A DNA stretch of 64,000 nucleotides from Isoetes taiwanensis (GCA_021234155.1 JAJEKV010000272.1:372001-436000), one strand, 5' to 3'. Numbered from the stretch's first letter, positions 21,715 to 32,304 are shown. The notes: a model not told the origin generated them from the sequence alone. Program-made: numbers and translations.

Positions 21715-22350
21715 CTAAATTGCTTCCGTCTTCTTGGGATCTACAACTACACCTTCTGCGGATATAATATGTCCCAAGTATTCCACCCGTGCTTTCAAAA
21801 ATTTATACTTTGACATCTTTGCATACAACTTATGCTGTCTGAGCAGAGTTAGCACAGAACGCAAATGATCCAAATGTTCATCTAAGGTTTTACTATACAC
21901 CAGGATATCATTTAAGAATACTTCAACAAAAGTATCAAGACATCCTGCAAAAACCACATTTATCATTCTGGAAAAAGTAGCAAGAGCATTTGTTAGTCCA
22001 AAGGACATCACCAAAAATTCGAAATGACCAAATGTGGTCCTGAAGGCAGTCTTATGAAATCCGACTCCTTCAATTACCTGGTGATAACCACTGCGCAAAT
22101 CCAACTTAGAAGAATACTTAGCTCCTGTTAATCTATCCATAATATCATCAATCCTAGGCAAAGGGTACCTATTCTTGATCATAATCTTATTCAAGGCACG
22201 ATAATCAACGCACATCCGCATTGATCCGTCCTTTTTTTTAACTAGAATAACAGGAGCACCGTAAGGGGATTTGCTAGGCCTCACAAACCCTTTGGCTAAT
22301 AACTCATGAACCTGCTTCTTTACCTCCTCTTATTCCAATATGGACAGTCT
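21715..22350 (-). pseudogene. Ty3/gypsy reverse transcriptase, catalytic Asp lost
   Basis: A 190-codon open stretch carries the gypsy RT signatures [51 protein letters not shown] and [20 protein letters not shown]. The catalytic box reads FLNDILVYS instead of the usual [YF]xDDILVYS, so the first of the two paired aspartates is Asn. [10 protein letters not shown] near the end is conserved. The domain is otherwise among the best kept parts of the element. The substitution alone would abolish polymerase activity. Confidence 0.93.
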
Positions 22351-23106
22351 CTAGGGACTACGAAATACAGGTTCAGATCCAGGCTCTAAATCGATCTCAT
22401 GTTCGATCTCTCTACTAGGTGGAAGGCCTTCAGGCAGTTCCTCCGAGAACACATCCTGAAATTCATGCAACAGATCCTGCAACTCTTTCTGACCTTTTGA
22501 ATTCTCTATGACCTCGCTATCAGCACTCATCTGACAGCACTCAAAAGCAGGATAACATTCATCAATAAATAGAAGGAAACGTTGATTGGAAAATTTGCGT
22601 ACCAGTTTCTTGACCTGAAGTGACGGTACGATCTTGGAAGCTCCCGTCAAAGGACTCCCTTGTAGATAGATCTCATGTCCATCGTGCTTCAGCGTCACCT
22701 AGTGAGTATTCCAATATATTGCAGTACGCTTAACCCACTGCAACCATGTTATCCCCAGCCCTACATCATACTGGCCAACATCCAAAAGGTCAAAATCAAG
22801 CTTTTCCTGGTAGCCTTGAATACTCGAGGACATCCCAACAACTTTACGATCCTCCACTTGAGAATCGTTCACAAAAGGACCATCTATCTTGTACTTATTA
22901 GTCTTTACACAAGGTAAATGCAGTTCTTCCACCAACTTAGAAGAGATAAACATGTCAAACGAGCCACAATCCAATAACACCACAACGTTTCGGCCCATGA
23001 TCCTGCCCAAGAATCCAATAACCCATCCAGCAAGATGTCCGTGCTCTTCCATGGCAATGGCTAAAACCGTCTTAGATTCCAATACTTCTTCATCCTTTGT
23101 AGTCAC
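22351..23106 (-). pseudogene. Ty3/gypsy protease and linker
   Basis: VVVLLDCGSFDMFISSKLVE contains the retropepsin-like active site Asp in a DCGS variant of the common DSGA/DSGS. GLGITWLQWV matches the conserved LGMDWL block of plant gypsy protease. The following linker reads FQDVFSEELPEGLPPSREIE and HEIDLEPGSEPVFR, the standard run-up to gypsy RT. A stop separates the protease frame from the linker frame at about 22,699. Confidence 0.88.
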
Positions 23107-23936
23107 GTTTGCTTTCTTGTCATCAGTTTTCTTGTTCTGTGTCTGCGCTTTTTGGACTCTCCACCTGCAGACCTAGGCTTAGATTGTTCAGACTTTTTCT
23201 TCTTGAAAAACCTGTTTTTCATCTTTGAGAACTTCTGGGATGTCCTCGTAAAGGACTCATCCTCTTCCCCAAGTTGATGAGCCAACATCGTTGCCTCTCA
23301 AAATCCTTGGGCTTCAACCCGATTATCTACTTCTTGAGAGCAATACTGGATAGACCACCTAGGAAGAAATCAACCTGTCGAGCTTCGGACAAATTCCTAA
23401 CCCTGTGGATATAACCCCGTACCTTATTGATATAAGCACTGAGAGAACTTGTCTGCTTACAGTATCACAGCTTCTCGAGCGCATCATGAGCATCATGCTA
23501 AGGTGCATACTCTCCAATAAAGTACTTCCTGAGATCAAACCAGGTATTCACATCTTTCTTCATGGTAGGACCATTCCACCAACTATAGGCATCCGATTTC
23601 AGTCACATCTGCGCACCAAACAACTTCGCCTTGTCGCATTTATTGATAGCCTCAAAAAAGGTCTCAAGCTTGTCAATCCAAGCCATCGCCTCCTCAACAG
23701 TGCCTTTCCCATCCCAATCTGGTGCGCTCGAGACTGCATATGTTCTCCTTGCTCAATCCGAAACTCTTCAGTAACTGCTCCACAGCAGCACTAATACTAG
23801 GTACATCAAGCTCCACCACCAATACTGCCAGAGACTTCCTATGGCCATCCGTTCCAGCAAGGGTCTCCAACACAGTTCTCATAGCAGTCTGAGTGTCTAA
23901 TACTGCCTTGAGGCTCTGATTATTGTAGGCACACAA
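23103..23936 (-). pseudogene. Ty3/gypsy gag, decayed and 5'-interrupted
   Basis: The 5' part gives NNQSLKAVLDTQTAMRTVLE and coiled-coil-like sequence up to LLKSFGL. Then come pieces of the capsid core in several frames (AMAWIDKLETFFEAINKCDK and SDAYSWWNG, then NTWFDLRKYFIGEYAP). A basic segment follows (MKNRFFKKKKSEQSKP), with no intact zinc knuckle seen. The WW-N-G and LRKYF elements are typical of gypsy retrotransposon gag. Several stops are present. Confidence 0.8.
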
Positions 23937-25159
23937 AGCACATTCTGTATATTTACAATATCACCATTCAAATCTTCAAGCTGCAGCAACCCCCTACTCT
24001 GAATTTTTTGAAGAGCTCCATTACCAACTTGTATATTTCTTGAATTTGCATTTGTAATATTCTTTAACAACTCAGTGGATTGAACTACTGATCGTTCAGC
24101 TCCACTATCAACTACCATATAATCAGATTTGTCAGTTTTAGTTTTGTCAAGAATAGCAAATTCACCAATTACCTCATCATCTTCATTTTCAGAATTTGCC
24201 TTGGATTTTTCATCATAATCTTCAACAACAAAGGCCTTTTCATAGCTCCTCCCTCTTCCTCTACTGAAGGACCTACCACCTCTGCTATCAGATCTTCCTC
24301 TCGCCCTGCCATAATTCTTTGGGGTTGGGCATTTAGAGGCTACATGACCTCTACCCCCACATGTATAGCAGTTAAAATATTTCTTCAGCTTGGGACATTC
24401 ATTTTTATAGTGACCTTGTTCATGGCAGTGATAGTAAGTCACCTTCTTTTTGACAACTAACACTTCAGACTCATTTGATTGCTGCCTTAAAATTTTCTTT
24501 TGTTCCCATTCAGTTCTTAGGCAATTTTCTGCTTCTTCTCTTGACCTACAAGTATTTCTAATGAACAAGGCTAAGTTTTCATTATCCACAGCTCTAGATA
24601 TTTGCAATATTTGACTCCTGTCTGAAATATGCACATTTGCTACAGCAAGGTCTGCTATAAGGTCATCAAATATATCAAAGAATCCTGAAACATCCTCATC
24701 CTCTCCTAACTTTAAACCCCTCAGCTCATTTTCAAGCAAGTCAATTTGGGAGGATGTTTTATCTTCATAATGTTTTAGCATAAATTTCCACATGTCTCGT
24801 GGACTCAAACCTCTCAATTTCAGCCTAATTGTAGGATTTACCTTACATGATATAATTCCTTGAGCCTCCTTAGCTTTGGCATATAGAGATTTCCCTCCAA
24901 AGCTACTGCTCCCTGCTGTGCCTCCTGCACCTGCACCTTGAGTAGCCTGCCTTGCGCCTGCAGCATTAATGGAGCTTGCTGAATCTGAACCAACCCTGGT
25001 CAGCACCCCTGCAGTTGCAGTTCCCTGAGGATCTACCAAATCCCATAAGTCTTCAACTTCCAAAATATGCACTATAGCATCCTTCCATACCTGGAAACCT
25101 GGACCTCCAGCATACACATCAAGGGTATTAAACAAACTTGCTCCAAATCTGCTAGACAT
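23936..25159 (-). pseudogene. Ty1/copia gag with start of protease
   Basis: One open frame of about 408 codons starts with MSSRFGASLFNTLDVYAG. It contains a UBN2-type gag core (QGIISCKVNPTIRLKLRGLS, MWKFMLKHYEDKTSSQIDLL) and a zinc-knuckle region. The first knuckle reads YYHCHEQGHYKNEC, with Tyr where the first Cys should be. The second, CYTCGGRGHVASKC, is a complete CX2CX4HX4C box. A basic RGRSDSRGGRSFSRGRGR stretch follows. The frame then enters the protease with YMVVDSGAERSVV (DSGA active site) and stops being copia at NVLCVP, where it runs into Ty3 gag DNA. The gag itself is intact, which is notable among its decayed neighbours. Integrase, RT and RNase H are absent. Confidence 0.92.
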
Positions 25160-25166
25160 AGTACTA

Positions 25167-25178
25167 GCTCTGATACCA
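25167..25178 (-). other. Copia primer-binding site (initiator Met tRNA)
   Basis: On the minus strand TGGTATCAGAGC stands two bases after an LTR end of the form TTCAACA. This is the usual plant site pairing with the 3' end of initiator methionine tRNA. Gag starts about 10 bases further on. Confidence 0.9.
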
Positions 25179-25179
25179 C

Positions 25180-25700
25180 TGTTGAATTTTGATAATAATA
25201 ATGCACTCTACAATATAATATTGATGTCTAGCAAGATCTTTCAAACTTATAACCAATGAAATACAAATTATGATCTAGTGAAAAGCCAAAATATGGTCAC
25301 TAATTTTCACCAGATCATATGAGAATAAGCTTATGACCGTCATTCAAAAATCTTATGAGAATAAGCTTATGACCGACACTTAATTCGGCTTGACTGTGAA
25401 TTTTCGGCTCCACTTCGGCACCTAAAGCTTGATCCGATCATCTGCCCCTTGCCTGCATATTCGTCGGACTTATACTCTTCAGTCCGGCGATTATGGGGTT
25501 GGATTATCTTTCCAATCTCGGCTTCTAATCTCTTCGTCAATATCCCACAGGCTCAACACTGGAAATCGGCTTCTTCAATAATATCCCACAGGACAGGCGC
25601 GAAACCCTAATCGGGCGCGAAACCCTAATCGGCGGGCAGGGGGTACCTGGGATTCCCTAGCGCACATGGCGAGGTCCGGGTAATAGCTGCCCACAGACCT
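25180..25700 (-). repeat. Copia 5' LTR, outer end approximate
   Basis: The LTR end nearest the primer-binding site is TGTTGAA on the plus strand (CA end on the minus). The outer end is not certain. Inside are a repeated TGAGAATAAGCTTATGACCG (two copies about 37 bp apart near 25320-25377) and a doubled GCGCGAAACCCTAATCGG (25588-25635). Without a second LTR in the window the length cannot be measured. Confidence 0.55.
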
Positions 25701-26040
25701 AATTATTTCTTCTGTACCTTAGGTTAGATCATAACCTATAAGTTGACCTATTGCCACTGCTTCTCATAGGTAACCTGTGCTGATAACATGTGCAGGTAAC
25801 TTAATGTGCAAATTGGTCTAGCCTACTGCCACTGCTTCTCATAGGTAGACAATGCATATGACTTATAAGCTGAATTCCCAACAGTCCTCACCCCCACTTC
25901 GTCTGCATGGTCTTCAGGTTTCTGGGTCAGCCCTCGTACATCAGGTTCCTCCTCCATATGAGTTGCCTGTCTTGCTACTCCATCTGCACTAGGCTCACCG
26001 TGCTCCATCTCAGCTACTCCAGATCCAAGCCGCAGCTTAG
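25700..26040 (-). other. Leader or gag start downstream of the second primer-binding site
   Basis: An open minus frame runs from the primer-binding site to 25823 (AEMEHGEPSADGVARQATHM, then EEEPDVRGLTQKPEDHAD). It could be the N-terminal gag or leader of the Ty3/gypsy element. A 24-base phrase CCACTGCTTCTCATAGGTA occurs at about 25756 and again at 25829. Confidence 0.45.
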
Positions 26041-26052
26041 GCTCTGATACCA
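26041..26052 (-). other. Second primer-binding site (initiator Met tRNA)
   Basis: TGGTATCAGAGC on the minus strand again follows an LTR end of the form GTAACA. It shows that a second LTR retrotransposon, in the same orientation as the copia element, begins here. Confidence 0.88.
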
Positions 26053-26053
26053 C

Positions 26054-27660
26054 TGTTACGAACCAAAATTTTAGTACCAAAAGTTTGATTTGTATTCACA
26101 TAAAAAAACCATCAGAGTACACAGAACAAGTACTGCCTCCCACGAGGCTATATACATAAAAACCATGTATGCAGATAACAAGATGACAACACAGGATAAT
26201 TATATATACACGTAGCTCCGCCAGCTATCAAACAGCCTGCACAAGCTTCCATGTGTTAGTAACATGCATAAGAGTTATTCAATGGTGTCAACATGAAGCA
26301 ATGACTGACAGACTACAAGAACACACATATGGAATCCACCACACGCACCATAGCATCTGCCAAGCAAATGCTCCCCGCCATATCTAAACAGTACCTCGTC
26401 TAGAATCCCCCCGCCGGTGGATCCAAGATAAGGGAGAAATTGCACGCATCATAAGAACCCAGGCCACTAGACTGTTGGTTCTAGCTACCACTGTCCCATA
26501 CCAGTGACAGCCTTCACCTCATCAGTACCTCTAGTTCCTATCTAGACAAGCCACTTTCATCTACAATTATGCCATGCATAAAAACTTCCTTATATTAAAC
26601 ACCTAGTGCTTCTCTGCTCTGCATACATGCTCATATAGAGTTCAAGATATCAAATCATATATATGGAGTAAGGCAAGACACTCTTATAACACTAGATTGT
26701 TGATGGTCCTGTAGTACTGTCCCATACCAGCACTAAGCACCCATCTCAATGGTAATAAGAGGCCTCCTAATGAAACAAGTTTACACTTGCTTCAATACAG
26801 GACAGGGGGCATTAGAAGAAAGAGACCTGACAGCTCCGTAAAGCACCACTGGCCAGCAGCCTCTTGGTTGCTACCACAACTTGTTGTCCAGCCAGAACTA
26901 GGTAGATACCTCAAGTCTAACTCAGCTTATTCCACAGAGCTTTATCAGAGAAGAGGTTTGGCAATTGAAAGGGAATTGGTTTATGATATAGTTCTGGCTG
27001 CAGGGCACCAGCCCACGCCAGTTATCTTGGTGCTCTATCACTTATGGTAAGCCTTTAATCTCGGAATTCATTAAAGAAGATAATGCCATCAAGTCTGGAT
27101 TGTATCCAGCATAACACTTACTAGAATACAGCTCCTCTACTGCAACCCCCGGTCCAGCAGATTCTACCAACCAAATTCTTCATCTTTGAATTGCCTATTC
27201 CTCCTTCTGTCTTTCCACTTTGCCTTCTGGATCCCCCTTCCATCTGTTCTACCGCCTCCATTTCTTTTGACGGAATTACTTGCCAACGTGACAAAGCCAT
27301 GTGGCAGCGTCACATCGGCCAAGTGATTCTGCCAGAGCAGATCAGGCCGCCCGCAACAGATAGATTTCGGCAGCTTCCGCTGCCACAGGTTTTGTGACAA
27401 GGCCACGATGGTGGCTGCCCCGATTAAGGGGTACTCATCCATTGATCTTAATGGTTTTTTAAACCATTCATATAATTTTATTTTTATTTTAATGGGTTGT
27501 TTCCCCCATTAAGGTTGCCTTGCCCCCTTTATATAATTTGTCTCCTTAGCAACTAGATTAATTACGTCTAGTCGCCTCTAGTCTAAATTGAGACTAGACC
27601 ATGCGACCACAATAATCTCAATGTCAACCACATTGGATTATTCCAACAAGCCCAACAACA
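26054..27660 (-). repeat. Long 5' LTR, probably of the Ty3/gypsy element
   Basis: The inner boundary (plus strand TGTTACG) is fixed by the primer-binding site. The outer boundary is put near the AACAACA at 27,650-27,662, where the minus strand starts TGTTGTTGTTGGGC. A TATA box on the minus strand (TTATATAAAGG, plus coordinates 27,526-27,537) lies about 130 bases inside the outer end, where an LTR promoter would be. The short inverted pair TCTAGTCT/AGACTAGA surrounds 27,585. Assignment to the gypsy element is inference from order and orientation. Confidence 0.55.
27526..27537 (-). promoter_or_regulatory. TATA box of the long LTR
   Basis: The minus strand reads AATTATATAAAGG in a moderately GC-richer setting, the form of a plant TATA box. 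It would drive the retrotransposon transcript toward lower coordinates. Confidence 0.5.
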
Positions 27661-27664
27661 ACAT

Positions 27665-28064
27665 GCATGTTAAAACTCATAATAATGGTCTGCAAATTTT
27701 AGGCATAATTTATTAGTAAAAAAAAAATACTGACCTTTCATGTGGGAGATTTTGTGGAATTTCCCATGATCTAAAGGTCCAGAAATAACAATGCCAAAAT
27801 GAACCATGAAGAAAGCTCGTCTCCAAAAAAGTGGTTCTTTAGATATGTATATGTCAGATACAATATGCCGAACTTGTATTTCGAGACTTGCAAATCGGTA
27901 GCTGAACCTGCCACAATACATGTGTGTAGTAAATTAGAGGCAAGCCTTTAGGCAGACGTCGATGCCGAATCACTATGTGTGCATTCCCTTGAAGACATGG
28001 AGTGTATTATTTAAAAATTAAATCATATTTAGGTTAAATATTAAAACAAAATAAAATAAAACAC
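27665..28064. other. Spacer
   Basis: No gene is recognised. An 83-codon minus frame (27670-27921) has no domain signal. An A-rich run at 28035-28062 directly precedes the tRNA-like sequence. Confidence 0.45.
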
Positions 28065-28066
28065 AA

Positions 28067-28320
28067 GTGGAATTATAGCTCAGTGGGAGAGTGCTTGTGC
28101 CATCTTTGGAAGCAAGAGGCCTGAGGATCGAAACCCCACGACCACTCAAGAGCGCTTGCTGACATTGTGGAAATCAAGAGGTCTGAGGATCGAAACCTCA
28201 TAACTCCAACTTTTGCTACACATTTTCAATCCTCGTAACTCCCAACTTTTGCTACAAATTCAATCACCGGATATCTCCACAGCAACTCCAACTTTTGCTA
28301 CAAATTCAACTTTTTTGGAG
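28067..28320 (+). repeat. tRNA-derived SINE, with partial tandem copy
   Basis: A pol III A box (TAGCTCAGTGGGA at 28076-28088) and a B box (GATCGAAACCC at 28127-28137) lie 40 bases apart inside a tRNA-like stretch that begins GTGGAATTATAGCTCAG. A second partial copy (GCGCTTGCTGACATTGTGGA to the second GAGGATCGAAACC, about 28152-28198) follows in tandem. The tail consists of three imperfect copies of AACTTTTGCTACAAATTCAA. T-stem pairing is broken, so this is not a working tRNA gene but a SINE head or tRNA pseudogene. Confidence 0.7.
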
Positions 28321-29030
28321 GCCTGCGGATATTGTGCTAAGCTTGGGCAAAAAAGCATCCGATGTAAAGGTGGCAGATTTTGGCCATGTTTTACAGAAGT
28401 GGTGGGCGATCCATATTTGAAAATATTTGAAAGCAAGAAGAGCTTATCACACCACTTCGAGATAAGCAGCAAAATCCCATGATGTGAGCAGCAAGGATCA
28501 CTTCTGCGACTCCCATTTCGACTCTTTGGATCTATGTGTATTGAGCATTGAGCATCTATCTGCACATGTTGATTCCTCGGAAGGGGAGATATAGATGTGA
28601 CATAATTTCCTTAGTGAAATAAGGAAGAAGCATTTCTGCCTTTACAGGAACTGAATATGTACAAGGAAAACGATTTGCAACTAAGTCAAGAACTTGTGCA
28701 TAAAAAGTTGAATTGGACAAAAGGATATTATAGCAGTTTTTAGGACCATCAGTTAGTCCAGAATAACGCAATGTATTCAGTTGAGGAGCAATCATATTCT
28801 GCATAATTGTGTTTGCAGAACTGCACCTGTAAACCCTGAATCTTTCAGCCAGCGATCACTCGTTGTAGGAGACATTCTACTCTCGAATGATCCGTTACTG
28901 ATGCTTATGGCAAGAGGTATGTCTGCATTTGAAAAAAGACTAATAAAAGTTGCAACTAGATATTGTCCCTCTGAAAATACAAACGTGCACCATGGCAAAC
29001 TTGTCCTCCTGCAATTTGCCAACTAGTATG
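28320..29030 (+). other. Possible exon remnants, unassigned
   Basis: A plus frame near 28330-28400 reads ADIVLSLGKKASDVKVADFG, which looks like a kinase DFG loop but lacks any other kinase motif. A second frame after TTTGCAG at 28812-28818 reads TAPVNPESFSQRSLVVGDIL and stays open to 29026. Both may be exons of a host gene; I cannot name it. Confidence 0.25.
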
Positions 29031-29138
29031 AAAAAAATTTGACTGCTCATGATGAAACTGTAAAATTATCTCGTACACATTTTGAAGAGGTTGGCCTTGT
29101 TCATCTTTCAAAATAAGGATTTATTGTTGGAAGGAAGT

Positions 29139-29690
29139 AGTTTAAAAAGCAATTACGTAAATGCTCAGAGTGGGAGATAATTTATTAGTGTTCTTTAATA
29201 GGACCAAGACGTTTGGGGAACACTACAATATCCAATTTTCTTTTCTCTGTAAGAATGCTACTGGATTCTGAACTGTCAGACATTGGGTTTTCTTCTAAAC
29301 GCTATTTATATACCATGCATGGCCTGTTCACTGGACCCCATAAGGGCAACCCTTTGTGCAACAACACCTTTTTGTAACGTAGATTGCATAAGTGAATGTA
29401 GATTTCGAAAAGCAAATGTAGCTGTCACAGAGCAGAAACAATTTTTGAACCTCGCTTTACAGGTATGTGCTTCCTTTTTTCTCATTTGCGCTAAAGGAAA
29501 CAATGGTTTGGTTTACATGTAAATATTACAAGACGCCTGCAGCTTCACCCTAGTTGTCCTTGCCTTGTATCTCATTCTGATAAATTGCATTGTGCTTACA
29601 GAGTAATCTACACCAAGACAGCATATATCCAGCCGCCATTACGAACTGTGCAACAAAAAAATAACTTGTGGTTTTCAGGTATTAGTCCAA
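29139..29690. repeat. Local duplication, copy 1 (partner 31,055-31,450)
   Basis: Starts AAAAAGCAATTACGTAAATG and shares long, about 90% identical stretches with the partner copy. This copy has about 190 bases between the first block and ACACCTTTTTGT that are absent from the partner. Both copies hold a frame like CRFRKANV..KQFLNLALQ that ends at a GTATGTG splice-donor-like string. Confidence 0.85.
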
Positions 29691-29694
29691 GAAT

Positions 29695-30020
29695 TGCTTT
29701 CTTCTGAAATATTTCTGACCTTGGTCTCCTAAAAAAGGTATGCCTTAGGTGAGACACAAACAGAAGGAACTTGGCATCTCGTTCTCTAATCTAGTTACAG
29801 TAAAATTTACGAAGATAGTCCAAAAAACAATCTGAAACCTTGCCTCACTTGTTACAACTACTGCAAGTTTGTATTGATGATTTTTTCAATCTGCTCAAGG
29901 GCTAGAATATACCTCTAATTCTTGCCGCAGCTATAAAGTAGATGATGACGAGTCTTATGGCATTGTCCTCATATGTCAAATACATTTGTATTTAACGCAT
30001 TGAATAGATTTTGTATTGTA
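29695..30020. other. Spacer
   Basis: No coding or structural feature is seen. Confidence 0.5.
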
Positions 30021-30022
30021 TG

Positions 30023-30423
30023 GAAGCCTTAATGAAAATATGTTCCAGAATCACATGGTTTTTGTGATCATATAATCAGAAGTGTTTCTAGCCACCATAT
30101 GAACATTTAATTTCACGAGCTGTCAGGTTTGTTAGCATATTTCTTACAGTCATCACTTCATGTTCATGTATTGACCCTGATTATGAACCCATACATCTTA
30201 GCCCTAATGCAGCGTGGAAGCATCACAGTTCTGAGTCCAGGCGAAGTTTATAGTTACCGGAGGAAGATCTTTTGAGCTGCATGTGTCTTAGAAAGCAAAA
30301 ACTCTTACAGGGACATAAACTTTTTGTTTTAAGAACAAAAGTATGATTGATGTTCTGGAACGATTGGTCCTATATAGAGGATGTCTGGAGGTGCTTGTCC
30401 ATAGACTGCTTCCTGTGTTGTTT
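30023..30423. repeat. Dispersed duplication, copy 1 (partner 51,174-51,572)
   Basis: The segment starts TGGAAGCCTTAATGAAAATA and ends near GCTTCCTGTGTTGTTTGC. It matches 51,174-51,572 in the same orientation at about 90% identity with small gaps. A plus frame from 30343 is open through it but carries no known domain. Confidence 0.88.
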
Positions 30424-30429
30424 GCCCAG

Positions 30430-31050
30430 AAGGTACACGCTATAATACACTGCATCTTTCTAACTATTTTGCATCATGCAGGTGTTAGAATTGCTAGGGA
30501 AAATATGTTAGTGGAGTATCTGTCTGAGATGGAAGGGTTTTTCTTCTCTGTAGTCTAAATCATGCTCCTTTTTATACTTCACTGGCGTCCATCTCAGAAA
30601 ATGTCTCTACGAAATGTTGTCATATCAAGATGTTTGCTTCTCTTAAAATTTATTCTGCGAAATATTTAGATTGATTAATTAGAACATGGACGATTTTGAT
30701 CTTGTTGATTAAGCTGTAGTTTTAGAAACGATTGTCCTCTTTTCTGCATTCTACATTGGAAACAAACTACTTACAGTTTGGCAATTCTCTCAACCCTACA
30801 CATTCTCCCAAGCTGCTCTGATGGCTTATGCTTGAGCATAAAGGAGAAAACGAATTATTGCATTCCAATTACAATGTATGTTTTCAGATGGTGAGAATTC
30901 CTGGTAGCATTAGAAGTATCTTTTTACAGTTTGGTTTCAAATGCTAAAAGATATTCATTTAGCAAAACCTTTGACCTTATTTTTTGGATTGTATGTTGTA
31001 GATGGCATATAGTTGGCTAGTTCATGAAACGATACATTTATTACAAATGC
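30430..31050. other. Spacer
   Basis: No gene is recognised beyond the end of a 71-codon frame (30343-30558). Confidence 0.5.
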
Positions 31051-31054
31051 TCAG

Positions 31055-31450
31055 CGTAATTAAAAAGCAATTATGTAAATGCTCAGAGTGGGAGATAATT
31101 TATTAGTGTTCTTTACACCTTTTTGTCACGTAGATTGCGTCAGTGAATGTAGATTTCACTGAATGTAGATTTCGAAAAGCAAATGTGGATGTCAAAGAGA
31201 AGAAACAATTTTTGAACCTCGCTTTACAGGTATGTGCTTGCTTTTTCTCATTTGGGCTAAAGAAACAATGGTTTGGTTTACATGTAAATATCACAAGACG
31301 CCCGCAGCTTCATCCTAGTTGTCCTTGCTCTGTATCTCATTCTTGGTAAATTGCATTGTGCTTACAGAGTAATCTGGACAAAGACATCATATATCCAGCC
31401 GCCATTAGGAACTGTGCAACAACAAAAATAAACTTGTGGTTTTCAAGTAT
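31055..31450. repeat. Local duplication, copy 2 (partner 29,139-29,690)
   Basis: Same orientation as copy 1. It carries an internal 17-bp doubling (TGAATGTAGATTTC at 31143 and 31159). The exon-like frame here reads CRFRKANVDVKEKKQFLNLA before the donor-like GTATGTG. After a CTTACAG another short frame reads SNLDKDIIYPAAIRNC, also present in copy 1. Confidence 0.85.
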
Positions 31451-31642
31451 TACAATTGTATTCAAAATTTGATGTTATAAATTTTAATAGTAAAAAAAAG
31501 GATGACTTACACTTTTAGAGTGTAGAGATTGTCATGGAACATCTTCATTGCATATTGCATATTTCAATTGCCATCACTAAATGTTGACATTTGTTAGTGA
31601 ATTCTAGTAGGTGACAGTCTGGGGTTTGTTGCTATATAATAC

Positions 31643-32030
31643 GTGATAATAGTATATTTTTTTTTTTGCATCTAATCTTGATGTTTATGATTTAGTATTG
31701 ATGTTTTCTTATTGGTGTATTCTTTGATAACAAAGGAAAAATAAATGTTTGACATTGATAGGGCATTCATTATTAAGAAAAGACATGTTGAGAGCAAACG
31801 TATGGCAAGTCTTGCTATGCATGCCTCTATATAATAATATGTGATAATAGTGTATTTTCTTTTCCCATCTAATGTGATGTTTATGATTTAGTATTGGTGT
31901 TTTCTTATTGATGTATTCTTCAGTAACAAAGGAAAAATAAATGTTTGACATTGATAGGGCTTTATTAAGGAAAAGGGACGTGTTGAGAATGGAGTTCAAC
32001 TTTTTCATTGACAACTTGCTCAATGTATTA
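31643..32030. repeat. Tandem duplication of about 198 bp
   Basis: GTGATAATAG starts at 31643 and again at 31841, and the following text (ATGTTTATGATTTAGTATTG, ACAAAGGAAAAATAAATG, TTTGACATTGATAGGGC) is shared by both units with minor gaps. A minus frame across it simply repeats itself. Confidence 0.85.
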
Positions 32031-32061
32031 ACGTCTACTTTAGGCCTAGAGAGTCTAATTC

Positions 32062-32300
32062 TAGAGATAGATAGATAGATAGTAGTTTTAACGTCACGCC
32101 ACTAGGCAGCATCCAACTGGACATGTGACCACACACCACACTACATTGCTTGGTTGGGCCCTGCCCCCAACCACCTTACATTGCGTCTGTTGGGATTTGA
32201 CCCCCAACAGTACCAAGTGCGATTCTGGGCGGTCTTGAACTCGAGACCACATTGCTAAGGAACTAGTGTGACCACTAGACCAAACGCCCAGACGCAACCC
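32062..32300 (-). repeat. tRNA-derived SINE (minus strand)
   Basis: On the minus strand 32290-32226 reads TGGGCGTTTGGTCTAGTGGT at its start, containing the A box. It later reads GGTCTCGAGTTCAAGACC, containing the B box with a paired T arm, and ends GCCCA, which pairs with the starting TGGGC. A body of about 145 bases follows, ending in (CTAT)n at 32065-32083, a simple-repeat tail as found in many plant SINEs. The tRNA part is 65 bases, too short for a real tRNA. Confidence 0.78.
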
Positions 32301-32304
32301 CCAT

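Larger units (their letters stand above)
19850..23936 (-). mobile_element. Ty3/gypsy retrotransposon, internal region
   Basis: In minus order the block contains a gag remnant, a retropepsin-like protease, reverse transcriptase, RNase H and integrase, the gene order of Ty3/gypsy elements. All parts carry stops or substitutions. At its 5' side it joins directly to Ty1/copia gag at about 23,936. An LTR with primer-binding site at 26.04-27.66 kb may be its own 5' LTR, separated by the copia insertion. No 3' LTR matching that sequence is seen below 19.85 kb, so the 3' end is missing or too diverged. Confidence 0.92.

Noticed and set aside
28067-28145. Functional tRNA gene
   Set aside because: A and B boxes are present, but acceptor and T stems do not pair properly and no sensible anticodon loop forms.
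28330-28400. Kinase DFG motif (VKVADFG)
   Set aside because: No other kinase subdomain is found nearby in any frame; a seven-residue match alone is not enough.
32226-32290. Functional tRNA gene on the minus strand
   Set aside because: Only 65 bases long with no normal anticodon arm, and joined to a body with a (CTAT)n tail, so it is a SINE head.
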